DNA from: Planctomycetota bacterium
GTDB lineage: Bacteria; Planctomycetota; Planctomycetia; JALXBF01
Reading direction: 5' to 3'
DNA length: 64,000 bases
Assembly (NCBI GenBank): GCA_026991575.1
Contig: JALXBF010000105.1
Location: forward strand, 1-64,000
Shown: positions 53,073 through 62,818 of the stretch, in pieces
How positions within the stretch are numbered: the stretch's first letter is position 1
Layout of the letters: each line of letters starts with the position of its first letter
Position numbers and translations under genes: made by a program
Notes under the pieces: generated by a model
The model's input: only the letters and a program-made list of their open reading frames with translations
Databases searched by the model: none
Told to the model about the DNA's origin: nothing

Positions 53073-54323
53073 GTGCAGCAAACGCGTGAGCTAACCCGAG
53101 CAGAACTCTTTCTTGCGGTCGCGGCCTCTTGCCTCGGCCTAGCGTACGTGTGGGGCCTTGAGGAGCAGCCTCCGTCGGACGTCGCCGAGTACGAGGCAAT
53201 CGCTGTCAATCTGCTGCATGGCCGCGGCTACTACCTGGAGCCCGGCTATCGCGCGTATCGGGTACCGGGGTTGGTGCTGTTCCTGGCGGCCATTTACGCG
53301 ATCTTCGGCGAGCACAACGACGCGGCCGTTCGAACGGCCCAGGTCGTGCTCTTTGTCCTGGCCGCGATCCTTTACTACCGGCTTGCGCGGCGCCTTCTGC
53401 GGCATCCGGCGACCGCGTTCCTGGTCGGCCTGGTGTTCGTAGCAAGTCACGAGATGATCTTCTGGGTAGGCAAGCCGGCCACGGAGTTCCTGTACACGTT
53501 CCTGTTGCTGGTTGCCTGTTACCTGTTCGTCGGCTGGTGTCATGCGGGCCGTGGCCGTGAACTGGCCGGAGCGTTCCTGATGCTCGGTTGCGCTGCGCTG
53601 ACTCGGCCCATCGCGTTTGCAGTCTTTCCGCTCTGGTTAGCCATCGTCGCTGCGCTCACGCCACGCCGGCGGATTCGGGCGGTCATGCTCGCTGCACTGG
53701 CATTCCTAGCAGTGGTCGGCCCCTGGTTAGCGCGCAACGCGGTCGTGCTGGGTCGTCCGGTGATCGCAACCAGCTCCGGCATCACGCTCTGGTGGGCAAA
53801 CCATCCCGAAGCAACCGTTGGCGGCTGGTACGGCGTTGTCTATCCGAACCCCGGGCCGGTGGTATGGTTTCGCCAGGGGATGAGTGAGCTGGAAATCAAC
53901 GATTTGCTCACGCGCGAAGCGATCGGCTATATCACATCCGACTGGGGGCGCTTCTTCAAGCTGGCGTTCGGCCGGCTCGCCTTCCTGATGCTGGGCTACG
54001 AGGTAAGACTGACGAACGTCCCGTTTGACCCGCTTGTGTTCTCTGGCGGTGTCAGGCTTCGTCTGCTGTTTTGGAACGCCATCTGGCTTGCGCTCGCGGT
54101 CATCGGCACGGCCGTATTGCTAGCCCGGGGCGACCGCCGGTGGTGGCCGCTGTTGGCTGTAGTGGTTGGCAGTCTTGCGGTGCATTTCGTCTTCACGGCA
54201 GTGCCCCGCATGCGGGTGCCGCTGCTGCCAGCGCTTTTCTTGCTGGCCGGCCTCGGCCTGGAATGGCTGGTCGGCTGGGCTCTGTGGCGAGCTTCCGACA
54301 GCCAGATTGCCAGGCCGCGGTAG
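53073..54323 (+). CDS. GT-C glycosyltransferase (PMT/ArnT-like, GT39-type)
   Basis: This 416-aa protein has about ten membrane helices. The first periplasmic loop has PPSDVAEYEAIAVNLLHGRGYYLEPGYRAYRVPGLVLFLAAIY (about 33-75), holding the acidic DxxEY site and RGYY/R-x-PG patterns of the dolichyl-phosphate-mannose mannosyltransferase superfamily. Such enzymes move a sugar from a polyprenyl-phosphate donor to protein or lipid on the outer face. The start is a GTG at 53073 with AGGA 3-6 bases upstream. The donor and acceptor are unknown, and no sugar-transfer cluster surrounds it. Confidence 0.85.
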   Translation: MQQTRELTRAELFLAVAASCLGLAYVWGLEEQPPSDVAEYEAIAVNLLHGRGYYLEPGYRAYRVPGLVLFLAAIYAIFGEHNDAAVRTAQVVLFVLAAILYYRLARRLLRHPATAFLVGLVFVASHEMIFWVGKPATEFLYTFLLLVACYLFVGWCHAGRGRELAGAFLMLGCAALTRPIAFAVFPLWLAIVAALTPRRRIRAVMLAALAFLAVVGPWLARNAVVLGRPVIATSSGITLWWANHPEATVGGWYGVVYPNPGPVVWFRQGMSELEINDLLTREAIGYITSDWGRFFKLAFGRLAFLMLGYEVRLTNVPFDPLVFSGGVRLRLLFWNAIWLALAVIGTAVLLARGDRRWWPLLAVVVGSLAVHFVFTAVPRMRVPLLPALFLLAGLGLEWLVGWALWRASDSQIARPR

Positions 54324-54691
54324 CCGATGCCTGGACGGCGCCGCAGTGTGGCACGTCGCGGGGGCGTAGCTCCAGAAACCGAAGCTCCGGCAGAATCCCG
54401 ATGCTCTTGCGTGGATGCCGGCCCGTCTGCTCACGGCCATCGTTCAGGGAGAGGCATCTGTCACGACCTCTGGAACGACGTTACCGAAGGGCTCTGCAGG
54501 TTCATTCCACAACGGTGGCCGATGTGCAGCCGGCGCTGCCCTTCGGGGACGTTACTTCTCACCGGCCAATGGCCATGCAACGAAGGAGCTAGCCTTTAGA
54601 ACGACCTCCTCACACGCGCTTCCCATCTGGCACTGGCCCCCCCCTGCGAGCGCACCGCGACAGCGCGATCGAAGGCGGTCGTCCCCAGTCG
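54324..54691. other. Gene-free 368-base stretch
   Basis: This lies between the convergent ends of the glycosyltransferase and the 1432-aa gene. Frames here are short, lack ribosome sites and show no family sequence. I see no hairpin with a T-run, no tRNA and no repeat. It includes a poly-C tract near 54640-54650. Confidence 0.55.
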
Positions 54692-57600
54692 CTAGTAATT
54701 ACCAGCAAGCAAGTCCTGGGCTGAAACCACGCCGATGATTCCCAGCGCCATCTCGTCGAGTTGGTCGCACAGGCGCCTGAGGTCCTTGACTCCGGCCTGC
54801 CACTTTGGCGTCACGAAACTTCGTCTCAGCTCGTGTGCCCAGAGCCAGCCGGGTGTCGTGGCGACGGTGGCCGTAGAGCGACTCAGCTCATCCATCCAGG
54901 CCGGTTGCGGGTTGCCGTTCTCGATACTCCGGTCCATTGCCGTTGTGAGCACCTGCACCCATTCGCTTTCGGGCACTTTGTACTTGTCGTCGTGGCTGAC
55001 GAGCATCTCGACGGCGGTTTGCAGGAACGCATGATCCACACAGTGGCGGAAGACGTTGTTGATCAAGTCGCGGACCGAGCCCAGCACGATTCCGTACTTG
55101 CGTTCCAGCTCGTGCAGCTCGGCGCAGAATGTCTCGATCACATCGCCTACGAGCACGTCTTCGGCCATGATGCGTCTGGCCACCTTGATGTCGTGTGCAG
55201 CAAGCCCCCGGAACAAGGCGCTGTTGAGTTGCGCTGCGACGTACAACCGCTTGGCTCGGGCAACGAGCCGTAGGAAGTCCAAGAGCACGTACAGGAAGTT
55301 GCCGTAGTCCGAGTAGACGGTGCTTGAGTTGTATTCGAGGTACGTGTCGTACTCGCTGGCAATACAGCCGACGATAACTCGCACGAGACGTCTCAACCGC
55401 AGCTGCTCTTCTCGACTGGCCGACATGTAGTAATCGACCAGCGCTGGTCGTTCCGTGCCGTGCCGGGACTCGGCCAATTCCTTTAGGTACGCATCCAGGC
55501 CTATGTCGAGGAGTCGCAGTAGATTGCCCCGCTGCATGAAGTCCTGTGTGAACAGATCTCCGCCGAACTCCTTGATGAACTCCACGACGGCCTTCCAGAT
55601 GTCCTCTTCCAACAGGGCCATCGCTTCGGCCGGAGCCGGCGCGGGACAGAGGTAGGAGTAGAGCGTGCCGAGGTAGGCGCGCAGGTCTCTCCAGAGGGAC
55701 AGCACTTCCCGCGCACCGTTGCTGCGGGCGCTACCGTTGTCAAGTTGCCTTGCTGCCTTGGCCAGGGCGGGAGCCAGGACGCGTGCGATCGCTTCGTAGG
55801 TGCTCAGGGGGATCTCCGAGTCCTGGGCCAGTGGCAATGGTTGGCCGAGTCCGACGTCTCGGCCGCTACTGCCGCCCACAACACCGACCACGATCTCCAT
55901 GGCCACATCCGGTGCTCCGGCATAGACGAGTGACGCAGCGAGTTCTGCCAGCGAGGCAACAATCCAACGAGGCTGGATCTGAGCTTCGCCTCGTGCTCCG
56001 CTCGACGTGCGCCGCCCCGTCGGGTCGATCCCCTCCCGCTGCGCGAGGATGGTCTCAACCAGCGTCTCGGCTCTCCACTTCAGGTCCTTACGCGCTCCAG
56101 CCAACAACGCGCGACGCAGATCGATGGCTGCCATCGCCCAGCGCGGCGCCTCTTCCGTGAAGGAGCTTGCCAGGTCATCGGGCACAAGCGCGGAGAGCGT
56201 TTCGGCAGCTCGAACCATGTATAACGCTGCGTGGGCGACATCGGAAAGACAGCGATGCAGAATGGCCAACATCCGCTCGTAGTAACGCCGCAAAGCGGTA
56301 AGGCTTGGCTGGCCAGGTAAGTCAAAGGACAGCAGCAGTTCCAGGAAGTCGACGAGCTGGCGGTAGTAGTCGGTGGCCAGTGTGATCCAGTCGGCAATCT
56401 GCTCGTCCTGTTCCCTCCGATCAGCTCCCGCCAACTTCGGGCCGTGCACCGCTATGGCGTGCCAGATGTGGCTCAAGGAGCTCAGGTAGTCGGCATGGTG
56501 CCCGATGTAGGCGGTGAACGTCATGACGTTTGATACAAAAGCATCAAACTGGTCGTTGACCACTGCCTCGAACGTCGCGTTGATGTCTGCGAGCAGATCC
56601 TCGTCGGTTTCTTTCCCTTCGCCCCATTCCTTGTCGACGGAGGCATCGACGTTTTCTTCCAGCCCCAGGCGGAGCAGGTCGTGCCAGGTGTCGAGGACGT
56701 CCTCTTTGTACGGTTCGTCGTCGATGGTCTGCTCGGCCAGGTTACGATATTCAGTGACGAGTTGGTGCCTCCGTGCCCGGCTCGCTGGGTCGGCGTCGAC
56801 TGGGACCACGGGCAGGGACGGGCCAAAGAACTGTTCGTCGACGGTCTGCCAGTCGTCGTTTCTCTTGTTCGCGAAGTATTCCTGAAGTGTCCAGCCGCGA
56901 GGTGGCCATTGTGGAACGTCCTGTCCCCAGTCACGCCGGTAGTAGTCGAGCCATTCCTCGACGGAAAAGCCGTCGGGCAGCTTCCGGTAGCACTGAGGGA
57001 GCAGTTCCAGTGCGTTGACAAACGCAGCCAACCGGTACCAGACCACTTGATCCAATGTGGCACGCTGTCGGATCTTCTCCCTCTCTTGCTGCCAGCGGCT
57101 TATCACGGTGCGTACCCAGTTGAGCGCTAGCTCGGCCGGCGTAGCCACGGGCACGGCTCCGGTGAGAACAGGCGCCTCTGCTGCGGCATACAGGATGACC
57201 TCCGCTGCCGTGCGCAGGTAGCCTCGCTTGATCAACTGCCCGACCACGATGGCGCGTGTGACTGGCCCCAGTTCAACGGCGAGTCGGAGCCACGACAGCG
57301 GGTCATCTTCGAGGTTGCTCTCCGCGGCGAAGCGCTGCAGCCACGCGGCTTCCAGCGCCGCCGCGCGCTGGCCATATGAGCGGACTTCGTCGGGGAAACT
57401 GCCCCCCTCCGACATCCACCAGTCACTCAGTGACCGCAGCGTCTTGAGGATGCTCTGCGCCAGCGGGGCCTTCCCGGCCAGGACCGCACTGATGGCCACT
57501 TCGGTCAGCGCGTACAGCACGTCCCGGTATTCGAACGTCAATCGGCCCAGGCGACTGTCGACGACGGCATCCTGCGGTGCCGGCCCGAGAGGGAATTGGC

Positions 57601-58990
57601 CACTAAAGGCGATGTAGTCTTTGGGGGTCCCAAGCGTCCGGTTGCGAACCCCCTCGCGCAAGCACGCTCCGGCCTGGCGTACCAGTCGCGCGGCCGTGTC
57701 GAGCTTGCCCTGCTCCAGCGCCCTTCTGGCCTCCCCGACCAGGCAGGCTACCTCACCGATACACCGTCCGAAGCGGCTGGTCTGTCGCTGCCAGAAGGTC
57801 CTGGCTGCAGTAGCCAGGCCGGCGTCCAGAGCCGCATGCATGGCATCCTGATTCAGATGCTGGGCGGCTACACGGCGCATCAGGGCCCGGTTCACATGCT
57901 GGCGCACCCCGGCGAAGGGCTGCCGGTAACGCCGCCGGTCTGCCTCGGCCCACCGGGCCAGGTGCTTGGGGCAGTTCCTGAAATGGTGTTGGTAAAAGCC
58001 ATCGCGTGCGTACGGCAGATTACGAACTACCTCGCTCAGGATCGACCGGCTGCCGTGGCCGTCGGGCCGAATGCCCGACGCACCGGCGGCAATCATCATG
58101 GTCCCGCCTAACACGGTCGCCGCCGCATAGGTGCGGTAGTGCAGCAACTCGAGCTGCTCCGAGGCGCTGGAACAGTCACGCAATCCGTCGGAGGCAAACG
58201 TCCAGGAGAGCAGCTCATCGAGCAGCCACTTACGGAACACGAACCGGCGATGGTTGCCCAGGTCATTGAGGTACTCCGGGTCGTACTCGCCCATCACGTG
58301 CCCCGGACGATGATAGGCTGGGTGAAGGAAGTCATACTCGTCCAGTTCCAGGGCGATTTCGTCGAGCTGCTTCAGGTCGATGCTGGCCTCCAGTAAGAGC
58401 TCCTCGGGCGTCTGCTCCAGCAGTTCCAGCAGCTGACGGATAAGCAGCTCGTACTTCGTGTACGCCACGCCGACGCCGGCTACCCACAGCGGCACGATCA
58501 GCCGACGCTGTTGCGGTGCAGCCTTCTGCTCCTCGTGCGCCGCACGGTGCAGGATCGACCGGGGGCTGTAGCCGCGGAAGCAGCGCAGTTCGCGTACGAC
58601 GACGTCGGCAAGTTCCGCATCGGAGTCCCGCTCGCGGTACTGGCTCAACGCGGCACAGAACGCGCGGGCCAACACGAACGGGCTGACCAGTAGCTGCTCG
58701 GCATCATCGGGCAACGGCCCGTCGGGATCGTCCAACACAAGGATCCGATTAAAGGCCGTGCCAAGGATCGCGTCAAGCAACCGACGGACCTTCCGCGGTT
58801 GCACGATCCCGTCCTCTTCACGGATGCAGCGATCGAGCTCTTTCTCCAACAGTTCGAGCAGCTGCTCCGGGGAACGACAGTCTGCCGCCCGGCATAGCCG
58901 GTCGAAAGCCGTTGCGAGCTGATCGAAATGGCCACCCTCCGTCAGGCTGGCCAGCTGCAAGACCTGACGGGCGCGCTGCGCTACGTCCAT
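54692..58990 (-). CDS. 1432-aa protein of unknown function, largely helical
   Basis: I do not recognise this protein. It has no signal peptide or clear membrane helix and appears mostly alpha-helical with many Leu, Arg and acidic residues. Stretches include ELLIRQLLELLEQTPEELLLEA (about 172-193), a Trp-rich EEWLDYYRRDWGQDVPQWPPRGWTLQEYF mid-region (about 675-703) and an acidic VDKEWGEGKETDEDLLADI segment (about 790-808). No P-loop, protease, nuclease or repeat signature stands out. The start is an ATG at 58990 after AGGGG; a GTG six bases earlier is possible. It stands alone on the minus strand between convergent and divergent neighbours. Its size and soluble look suggest a scaffold or effector; nothing more can be said. 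Confidence 0.78.
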   Translation of the reverse strand: MDVAQRARQVLQLASLTEGGHFDQLATAFDRLCRAADCRSPEQLLELLEKELDRCIREEDGIVQPRKVRRLLDAILGTAFNRILVLDDPDGPLPDDAEQLLVSPFVLARAFCAALSQYRERDSDAELADVVVRELRCFRGYSPRSILHRAAHEEQKAAPQQRRLIVPLWVAGVGVAYTKYELLIRQLLELLEQTPEELLLEASIDLKQLDEIALELDEYDFLHPAYHRPGHVMGEYDPEYLNDLGNHRRFVFRKWLLDELLSWTFASDGLRDCSSASEQLELLHYRTYAAATVLGGTMMIAAGASGIRPDGHGSRSILSEVVRNLPYARDGFYQHHFRNCPKHLARWAEADRRRYRQPFAGVRQHVNRALMRRVAAQHLNQDAMHAALDAGLATAARTFWQRQTSRFGRCIGEVACLVGEARRALEQGKLDTAARLVRQAGACLREGVRNRTLGTPKDYIAFSGQFPLGPAPQDAVVDSRLGRLTFEYRDVLYALTEVAISAVLAGKAPLAQSILKTLRSLSDWWMSEGGSFPDEVRSYGQRAAALEAAWLQRFAAESNLEDDPLSWLRLAVELGPVTRAIVVGQLIKRGYLRTAAEVILYAAAEAPVLTGAVPVATPAELALNWVRTVISRWQQEREKIRQRATLDQVVWYRLAAFVNALELLPQCYRKLPDGFSVEEWLDYYRRDWGQDVPQWPPRGWTLQEYFANKRNDDWQTVDEQFFGPSLPVVPVDADPASRARRHQLVTEYRNLAEQTIDDEPYKEDVLDTWHDLLRLGLEENVDASVDKEWGEGKETDEDLLADINATFEAVVNDQFDAFVSNVMTFTAYIGHHADYLSSLSHIWHAIAVHGPKLAGADRREQDEQIADWITLATDYYRQLVDFLELLLSFDLPGQPSLTALRRYYERMLAILHRCLSDVAHAALYMVRAAETLSALVPDDLASSFTEEAPRWAMAAIDLRRALLAGARKDLKWRAETLVETILAQREGIDPTGRRTSSGARGEAQIQPRWIVASLAELAASLVYAGAPDVAMEIVVGVVGGSSGRDVGLGQPLPLAQDSEIPLSTYEAIARVLAPALAKAARQLDNGSARSNGAREVLSLWRDLRAYLGTLYSYLCPAPAPAEAMALLEEDIWKAVVEFIKEFGGDLFTQDFMQRGNLLRLLDIGLDAYLKELAESRHGTERPALVDYYMSASREEQLRLRRLVRVIVGCIASEYDTYLEYNSSTVYSDYGNFLYVLLDFLRLVARAKRLYVAAQLNSALFRGLAAHDIKVARRIMAEDVLVGDVIETFCAELHELERKYGIVLGSVRDLINNVFRHCVDHAFLQTAVEMLVSHDDKYKVPESEWVQVLTTAMDRSIENGNPQPAWMDELSRSTATVATTPGWLWAHELRRSFVTPKWQAGVKDLRRLCDQLDEMALGIIGVVSAQDLLAGNY

Positions 58991-59202
58991 CGTCACAACC
59001 CCTAGCTATAGCCCCAGAGTTTCGAGATGTCGAATCCCTGCCGCACAAGCATGGAACCCGAATCTCCTCGAAGCGACTTCCTGGCGGGACGCCACCTGGA
59101 TGATTCGCATGCGTGCTGCGCGCCCCCCCTGAGCCGCTCAGCCACAGACCACGTCAACAGCGTGGCCGGCGTATATCTTACTGCGATCGACGACGCGGCT
59201 GC

Positions 59203-60339
59203 TCACCCACTCGGCCGACCGGCCTGCTCCGCCTCCCACCGCTCCAGCTCTTCCAACAGGGCATCGACCATCTCCGCTTCGCGGACGTGACGCACGATCC
59301 TGCCATTGCGAAAGATCACCCCCTTGCCACGGCCCGCAGCAATGCCAATGTCCGCCTCACGTGCCTCCCCCGGACCGTTCACGACACAGCCGAGGATCGA
59401 GATCTTCACGGGGAGCTTGCGGCCGGCCAGGCGGCGCTCCACCTCAGCCACAATTCGCTCAAGGTCGATCTCCAACCGACCGCATGTCGGACAGGCGATC
59501 ACTTCCGGCTTATGCACGCGCCGGCCCGTGGCCTGCAGGATGTCAAAGGCGGCACGGATCTCGTCGGTCTTGTCCTCCGTCAATAGCGACACGCGGATCG
59601 TGTCACCGATGCCCCGCAACAAGATGGCACCCAGCCCCGCCGCACTCTTGGTGACACCATACGGCGGCGGGCCCGCCTCGGTGATGCCGATGTGCGTCGG
59701 ATAATCGCACTGCTCGGCAAACAGCTCATACGCGCGGACAGCCGTGGGTACGTGACTAGACTTCAGCGATACGACGATCTGATCGTAGCCTTCCGCTTCA
59801 GCCAGCTCAATGTACCGCAGCGCACTTTCCACCATCGCCTCCGGACACGGCCAACCGTACTTGTCGATCAGGTCCTTTTCCAGACTGCCCGCATTGACGC
59901 CCAGCCGCATGGGCACGCCCTTCTGGCGTGCCCGCCGTACGACCTCCAGGAACCGGTCGCGACCACCAATGTTGCCCGGATTGATGCGGACCTTGTCGCA
60001 GCCAAGCTCGATGCACCCCAGGGCCATGCGGTAGTCGAAATGGATGTCGCAGATTAAGGGGATGCCGATCCGGCTGCGGATGATCGGTACCTTTTCGAGA
60101 GCCGCGGGGCGTGGCACCGTGATGCGGACCAGCTCACAGCCAGCCTGCTCCAATCGGTGAATCTGCGCCACCGTGGCCTCAACATCCTCCGTGTGGGTGG
60201 AAGTCATCGACTGAACCCAGATCGGGTTCTCGCCGCCGATGACCTTGTCCCCCACCTGGACCTCTCGCGTCTTGCGCCGCTGGACAACCGTGCTATACGC
60301 CATAGGTCTGCCGCGCCCGGTTTCGTTCACAGCGTTCAT
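59203..60339 (-). CDS. ispG: 4-Hydroxy-3-methylbut-2-en-1-yl diphosphate synthase
   Basis: This 378-aa [4Fe-4S] enzyme of the MEP isoprenoid pathway converts MEcPP to HMBPP. Marks: NPIWVQSMTSTHTEDVEATVAQI (about 38-60), LICDIHFDYRMAL, KVRINPGNIGGRDRF, RLGVNAGSLEKDL, GITEAGPPPYGVTKSAAGLGAIL, the cluster Cys pair in ACPTCGRLEIDL (about 290-301) and the third Cys in SILGCVVNGPGEAREADIGIAAG. It is the short bacterial form. An alternative ATG lies at 60303. It is divergent, by 29 bases, from the Mut7-C gene. Confidence 0.97.
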   Translation of the reverse strand: MNAVNETGRGRPMAYSTVVQRRKTREVQVGDKVIGGENPIWVQSMTSTHTEDVEATVAQIHRLEQAGCELVRITVPRPAALEKVPIIRSRIGIPLICDIHFDYRMALGCIELGCDKVRINPGNIGGRDRFLEVVRRARQKGVPMRLGVNAGSLEKDLIDKYGWPCPEAMVESALRYIELAEAEGYDQIVVSLKSSHVPTAVRAYELFAEQCDYPTHIGITEAGPPPYGVTKSAAGLGAILLRGIGDTIRVSLLTEDKTDEIRAAFDILQATGRRVHKPEVIACPTCGRLEIDLERIVAEVERRLAGRKLPVKISILGCVVNGPGEAREADIGIAAGRGKGVIFRNGRIVRHVREAEMVDALLEELERWEAEQAGRPSG

Positions 60340-60368
60340 GCATCGCCACGAATCGTTAAATTCTAGAA

Positions 60369-61196
60369 ATGCTGGTCAGCACACACGTCCGCCGCGTGCG
60401 TAGCACGCCGCAGCGGCTGCCGGGGATGAGCGGCTCGATGAGCAAGACACGCCGAGCGTACGAGACCAAGTTCCGCCTTCTGCTGGCGCTACTAAACCCC
60501 GCCACGATCGAACGGGGCGTGGCTACCCTGGTGCGACATGCCCGGCGGATCGCTGAGCAGGAGCGGATTCCCGAATCGCGCGCCCTGGAACGCGTCTACC
60601 GTACGCTGCATGAGCGCGCCCAGCAGATCCTGGCGCGCCACGGGCTGCGCGCCCACCCGGGGCTGGCCCGCTGGCGCGGCCGGCTAACGCCGACCGAGGT
60701 CCAGTTCCTGTGTGATGCCGGCCTGGGAGGGCTGGCCCGTTGGCTTCGTGCCGCTGGCTACCCGGCACACTGGATCGCGAACGTCTCCGACGATGAGCTG
60801 ATCCAACGGGCGCTCAAGACCGGCGAGGTGCTGCTTACCACGGATACCCACATCCTGAAACGGGGGGTCGTCCGCCGAGGTGAGGTACGCGCTCTCTGGA
60901 TACCCCCCTCGCTGACGAAGAAAGAACAACTCACGTACGTGCTCCGCGAGCTTGCCCTGCCCGTGCAACCCGCGCGGTGCATGGCATGCGGCGGACCACT
61001 GAGTGAGGTGGACAAGAAAAAGGTCCGAGACCAGATCCCACCACGCACGTACCGCTGGCTCGACCGCTTCTACCGCTGCACCGCCTGCGGCAAGCTCTAC
61101 TGGGAAGGAACGCACTGGCAAAACATCCAGCAAACGCTCGATCAGCTGCCACCGGGACCGTCGCCGCTGCCCCAGGATCCCCAGGGGCGCAGCTAG
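60369..61196 (+). CDS. Mut7-C RNase-domain protein with zinc ribbon
   Basis: This 275-aa protein has an N-terminal helical region (about 28-110). A Mut7-C domain follows (about 115-260): VQFLCDAGLGGLARWLRAAGYPAHWIANVSDDELIQRA and TGEVLLTTDTHIL are the PIN-like acidic site. A zinc ribbon lies near the end (CMACGGPL at about 204-211; CTACGKLYWEG at about 237-247). Mut7-C proteins are predicted RNases. The ATG at 60369 has no clear ribosome site and lies only 29 bases from ispG; ATGs at 60426 or 60438 are fair alternatives. Confidence 0.88.
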   Translation: MLVSTHVRRVRSTPQRLPGMSGSMSKTRRAYETKFRLLLALLNPATIERGVATLVRHARRIAEQERIPESRALERVYRTLHERAQQILARHGLRAHPGLARWRGRLTPTEVQFLCDAGLGGLARWLRAAGYPAHWIANVSDDELIQRALKTGEVLLTTDTHILKRGVVRRGEVRALWIPPSLTKKEQLTYVLRELALPVQPARCMACGGPLSEVDKKKVRDQIPPRTYRWLDRFYRCTACGKLYWEGTHWQNIQQTLDQLPPGPSPLPQDPQGRS

Positions 61197-61309
61197 CCTC
61201 TTCTGTAGTGCACCGGCCCGCCGGGTGCCGTGTTATCGCGCGAGCTAAGGGGCAGACCAACCTCGCCGACTGGTCAGGCGGTTGCCGATGGTCAGCGCAC
61301 CGGTCGCAG

Positions 61310-61612
61310 CTATCGCGGGTTGCCAGCCGGAAGCGGTACGCGAACCGCCAGCACGAAGTGAGGGCTCTTCTGCTGCTCGCTCAACTCCCGGGCACGCCGA
61401 TCAGCCTGGTCGCGTGCTGCGTAGTCGTAAATAGCCACCTGCCGCATGGAGCTGCTGACCACCGCCCAGCAGAGGCGTACGCGTTCTGGTGAGCGAGTGG
61501 CCGCTCGCCTCGTGCGTCGCGGCGTACTCGTTTGGCCCGAGCGCTTGCGGGCTCCGGTGCCCGCGTCCGAACTGTCTTTGCCAGCATCCGCACGGCTTGC
61601 CTTACGAGCCAT
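61310..61612 (-). CDS. Small hypothetical protein
   Basis: A 100-aa protein with a basic, Ser/Arg-rich first half (about 1-43). The second half looks folded: RVRLCWAVVSSSMRQVAIYDYAARDQADRRARELSEQQKSPHFVLAVRVPL. That second half resembles small proteins I recall from other planctomycetes (valine-rich strand, then a Tyr, an Arg-Asp-x-Ala-Asp helix and HFVLAV). A very good ribosome site (GGAAAGGAGG) precedes the ATG at 61612, so it is likely real. No function can be assigned; the basic tail might bind nucleic acid. Confidence 0.65.
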   Translation of the reverse strand: MARKASRADAGKDSSDAGTGARKRSGQTSTPRRTRRAATRSPERVRLCWAVVSSSMRQVAIYDYAARDQADRRARELSEQQKSPHFVLAVRVPLPAGNPR

Positions 61613-61753
61613 GACAGCCTCCTTTCCTAAGCGGGGGCCAGACGAGAGACAGCGCAGGCAAACTCACTAGCGTGTGCGGAAGGGTGGACCGGGAGAAAGG
61701 GTACTCCGATGGCATGCGTTCCCTGTTCCAACCGCACCCTTGCCTGCGCCTTT

Positions 61754-61759
61754 TACTAT
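61754..61759 (+). promoter_or_regulatory. Possible -10 element before the Tat-exported propeller gene
   Basis: TACTAT lies in the only AT-rich island of the gap between 61613 and 61864, 105 bases before the ATG at 61865. No good -35 is seen at normal spacing, so this is a weak candidate. Confidence 0.25.
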
Positions 61760-61864
61760 AGCGAAATCGTGCTGCCGTTGCAGCGCCAATCTGGTCGCGT
61801 CGCCAGTGGATCCTCGGGACGCGAGCCTTAGGTCGCTGCAGGCCTTCAGAACCGGAGTACTGCG

Positions 61865-62812
61865 ATGCCTGCTTTGACCCGACGCCGATTCCTGCTTGGC
61901 CTGTCTGCAGCCTGCTGCGCCGCAGGGGGCCTCTTTGCCCGTCGCACCACCAGCGGCCAACAAACGCCGCCGCAGCCGCCCAGCACCCCCCTGTATCCGA
62001 TCGATGTCTGTACCGACAGCGCCGGCCAACTCTACGTCAGCGACAGCCGGCTGCATGCGGTCTGGATCCTAACCCAAGACGGCTACAAGCTCCTCTATCG
62101 TGGCAGCGACCGGTACCGCACGCCCCTCTATCGCGCCTGGGACATCGCGCCGTTGGGCGAGGATGGCTTCGTGGTCTCCGATCCAGGCACGATGGACGTC
62201 TGGCTGTTGCGTAAGGACGGCAGCATAAAGCCATTCACGGCTCGACTGATCCGGCCTGAGGAGGACAAGCAGTTGCCGGTGCGCGAGCAGCGGTTCGCGG
62301 GTCTGTTTGACAAGCCGATGGCGTTGGCGGTAGCCGACGACGGCACCGTCTACGTCGCCGACCTCGGCCTGAACGGTGTTTACAGACTGAGCAAACCGGG
62401 CACCGAACCCGAGCAGATCGGCACCGTGCCGGCGCCGCGCGGCATCGTGATCGATCGCGACGGTTCGCTGGTGATCGTTTCGCACGGCAAGCAGCAGCTC
62501 GTGCGTCTCAGTGCCGACGGCAAGCTCAGCCCGATTGTCGACGGATTCATCGCCCCGTCTGATGTTGTCTCCTTCCCGCACCAGGTGGTGCTCTGGGGCG
62601 AGGACGGCTACCTAGTCAGCGACGGGTACGCCCGTACTCTGTGGCACATCGATGCAAAAGGCAACGTGAAGCCGCTGGTGCAAGGCGATCCGCTGCGCAA
62701 CCCGGTTGGCCTGTGGCGCTCCCCTGACGGTACCGTCTACCTGGCAGATCCCCATGCCCGCAAGATCTACCGGGTAGAATCCGACGGCAAACTACAGATT
62801 GCGGGAGCGTAA
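61865..62812 (+). CDS. Tat-exported NHL/SMP-30-type beta-propeller protein
   Basis: This 315-aa protein has a twin-arginine signal (TRRRFLLGLSAACC, 5-18) and then propeller repeats: IDVCTDSAGQLYVSDSRLHAVWIL, MALAVADDGTVYVADLGLNGVYRL, IVIDRDGSLVIVSHGKQQLVRL and VGLWRSPDGTVYLADPHARKIYRV. It resembles SMP-30/NHL-type periplasmic proteins; the ligand or reaction is unknown. Tat export suggests folding in the cytoplasm, perhaps with a cofactor. The ATG follows CGGAGTACTG. An iron alcohol dehydrogenase gene follows by 6 bases, so the two are likely co-transcribed. Confidence 0.87.
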   Translation: MPALTRRRFLLGLSAACCAAGGLFARRTTSGQQTPPQPPSTPLYPIDVCTDSAGQLYVSDSRLHAVWILTQDGYKLLYRGSDRYRTPLYRAWDIAPLGEDGFVVSDPGTMDVWLLRKDGSIKPFTARLIRPEEDKQLPVREQRFAGLFDKPMALAVADDGTVYVADLGLNGVYRLSKPGTEPEQIGTVPAPRGIVIDRDGSLVIVSHGKQQLVRLSADGKLSPIVDGFIAPSDVVSFPHQVVLWGEDGYLVSDGYARTLWHIDAKGNVKPLVQGDPLRNPVGLWRSPDGTVYLADPHARKIYRVESDGKLQIAGA

Positions 62813-62818
62813 CCGGTC

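Noticed and set aside
54324..54592. Plus-strand frames after the glycosyltransferase as a degraded gene
   Set aside because: Short, no ribosome site, no family resemblance, and they overlap one another in different phases.
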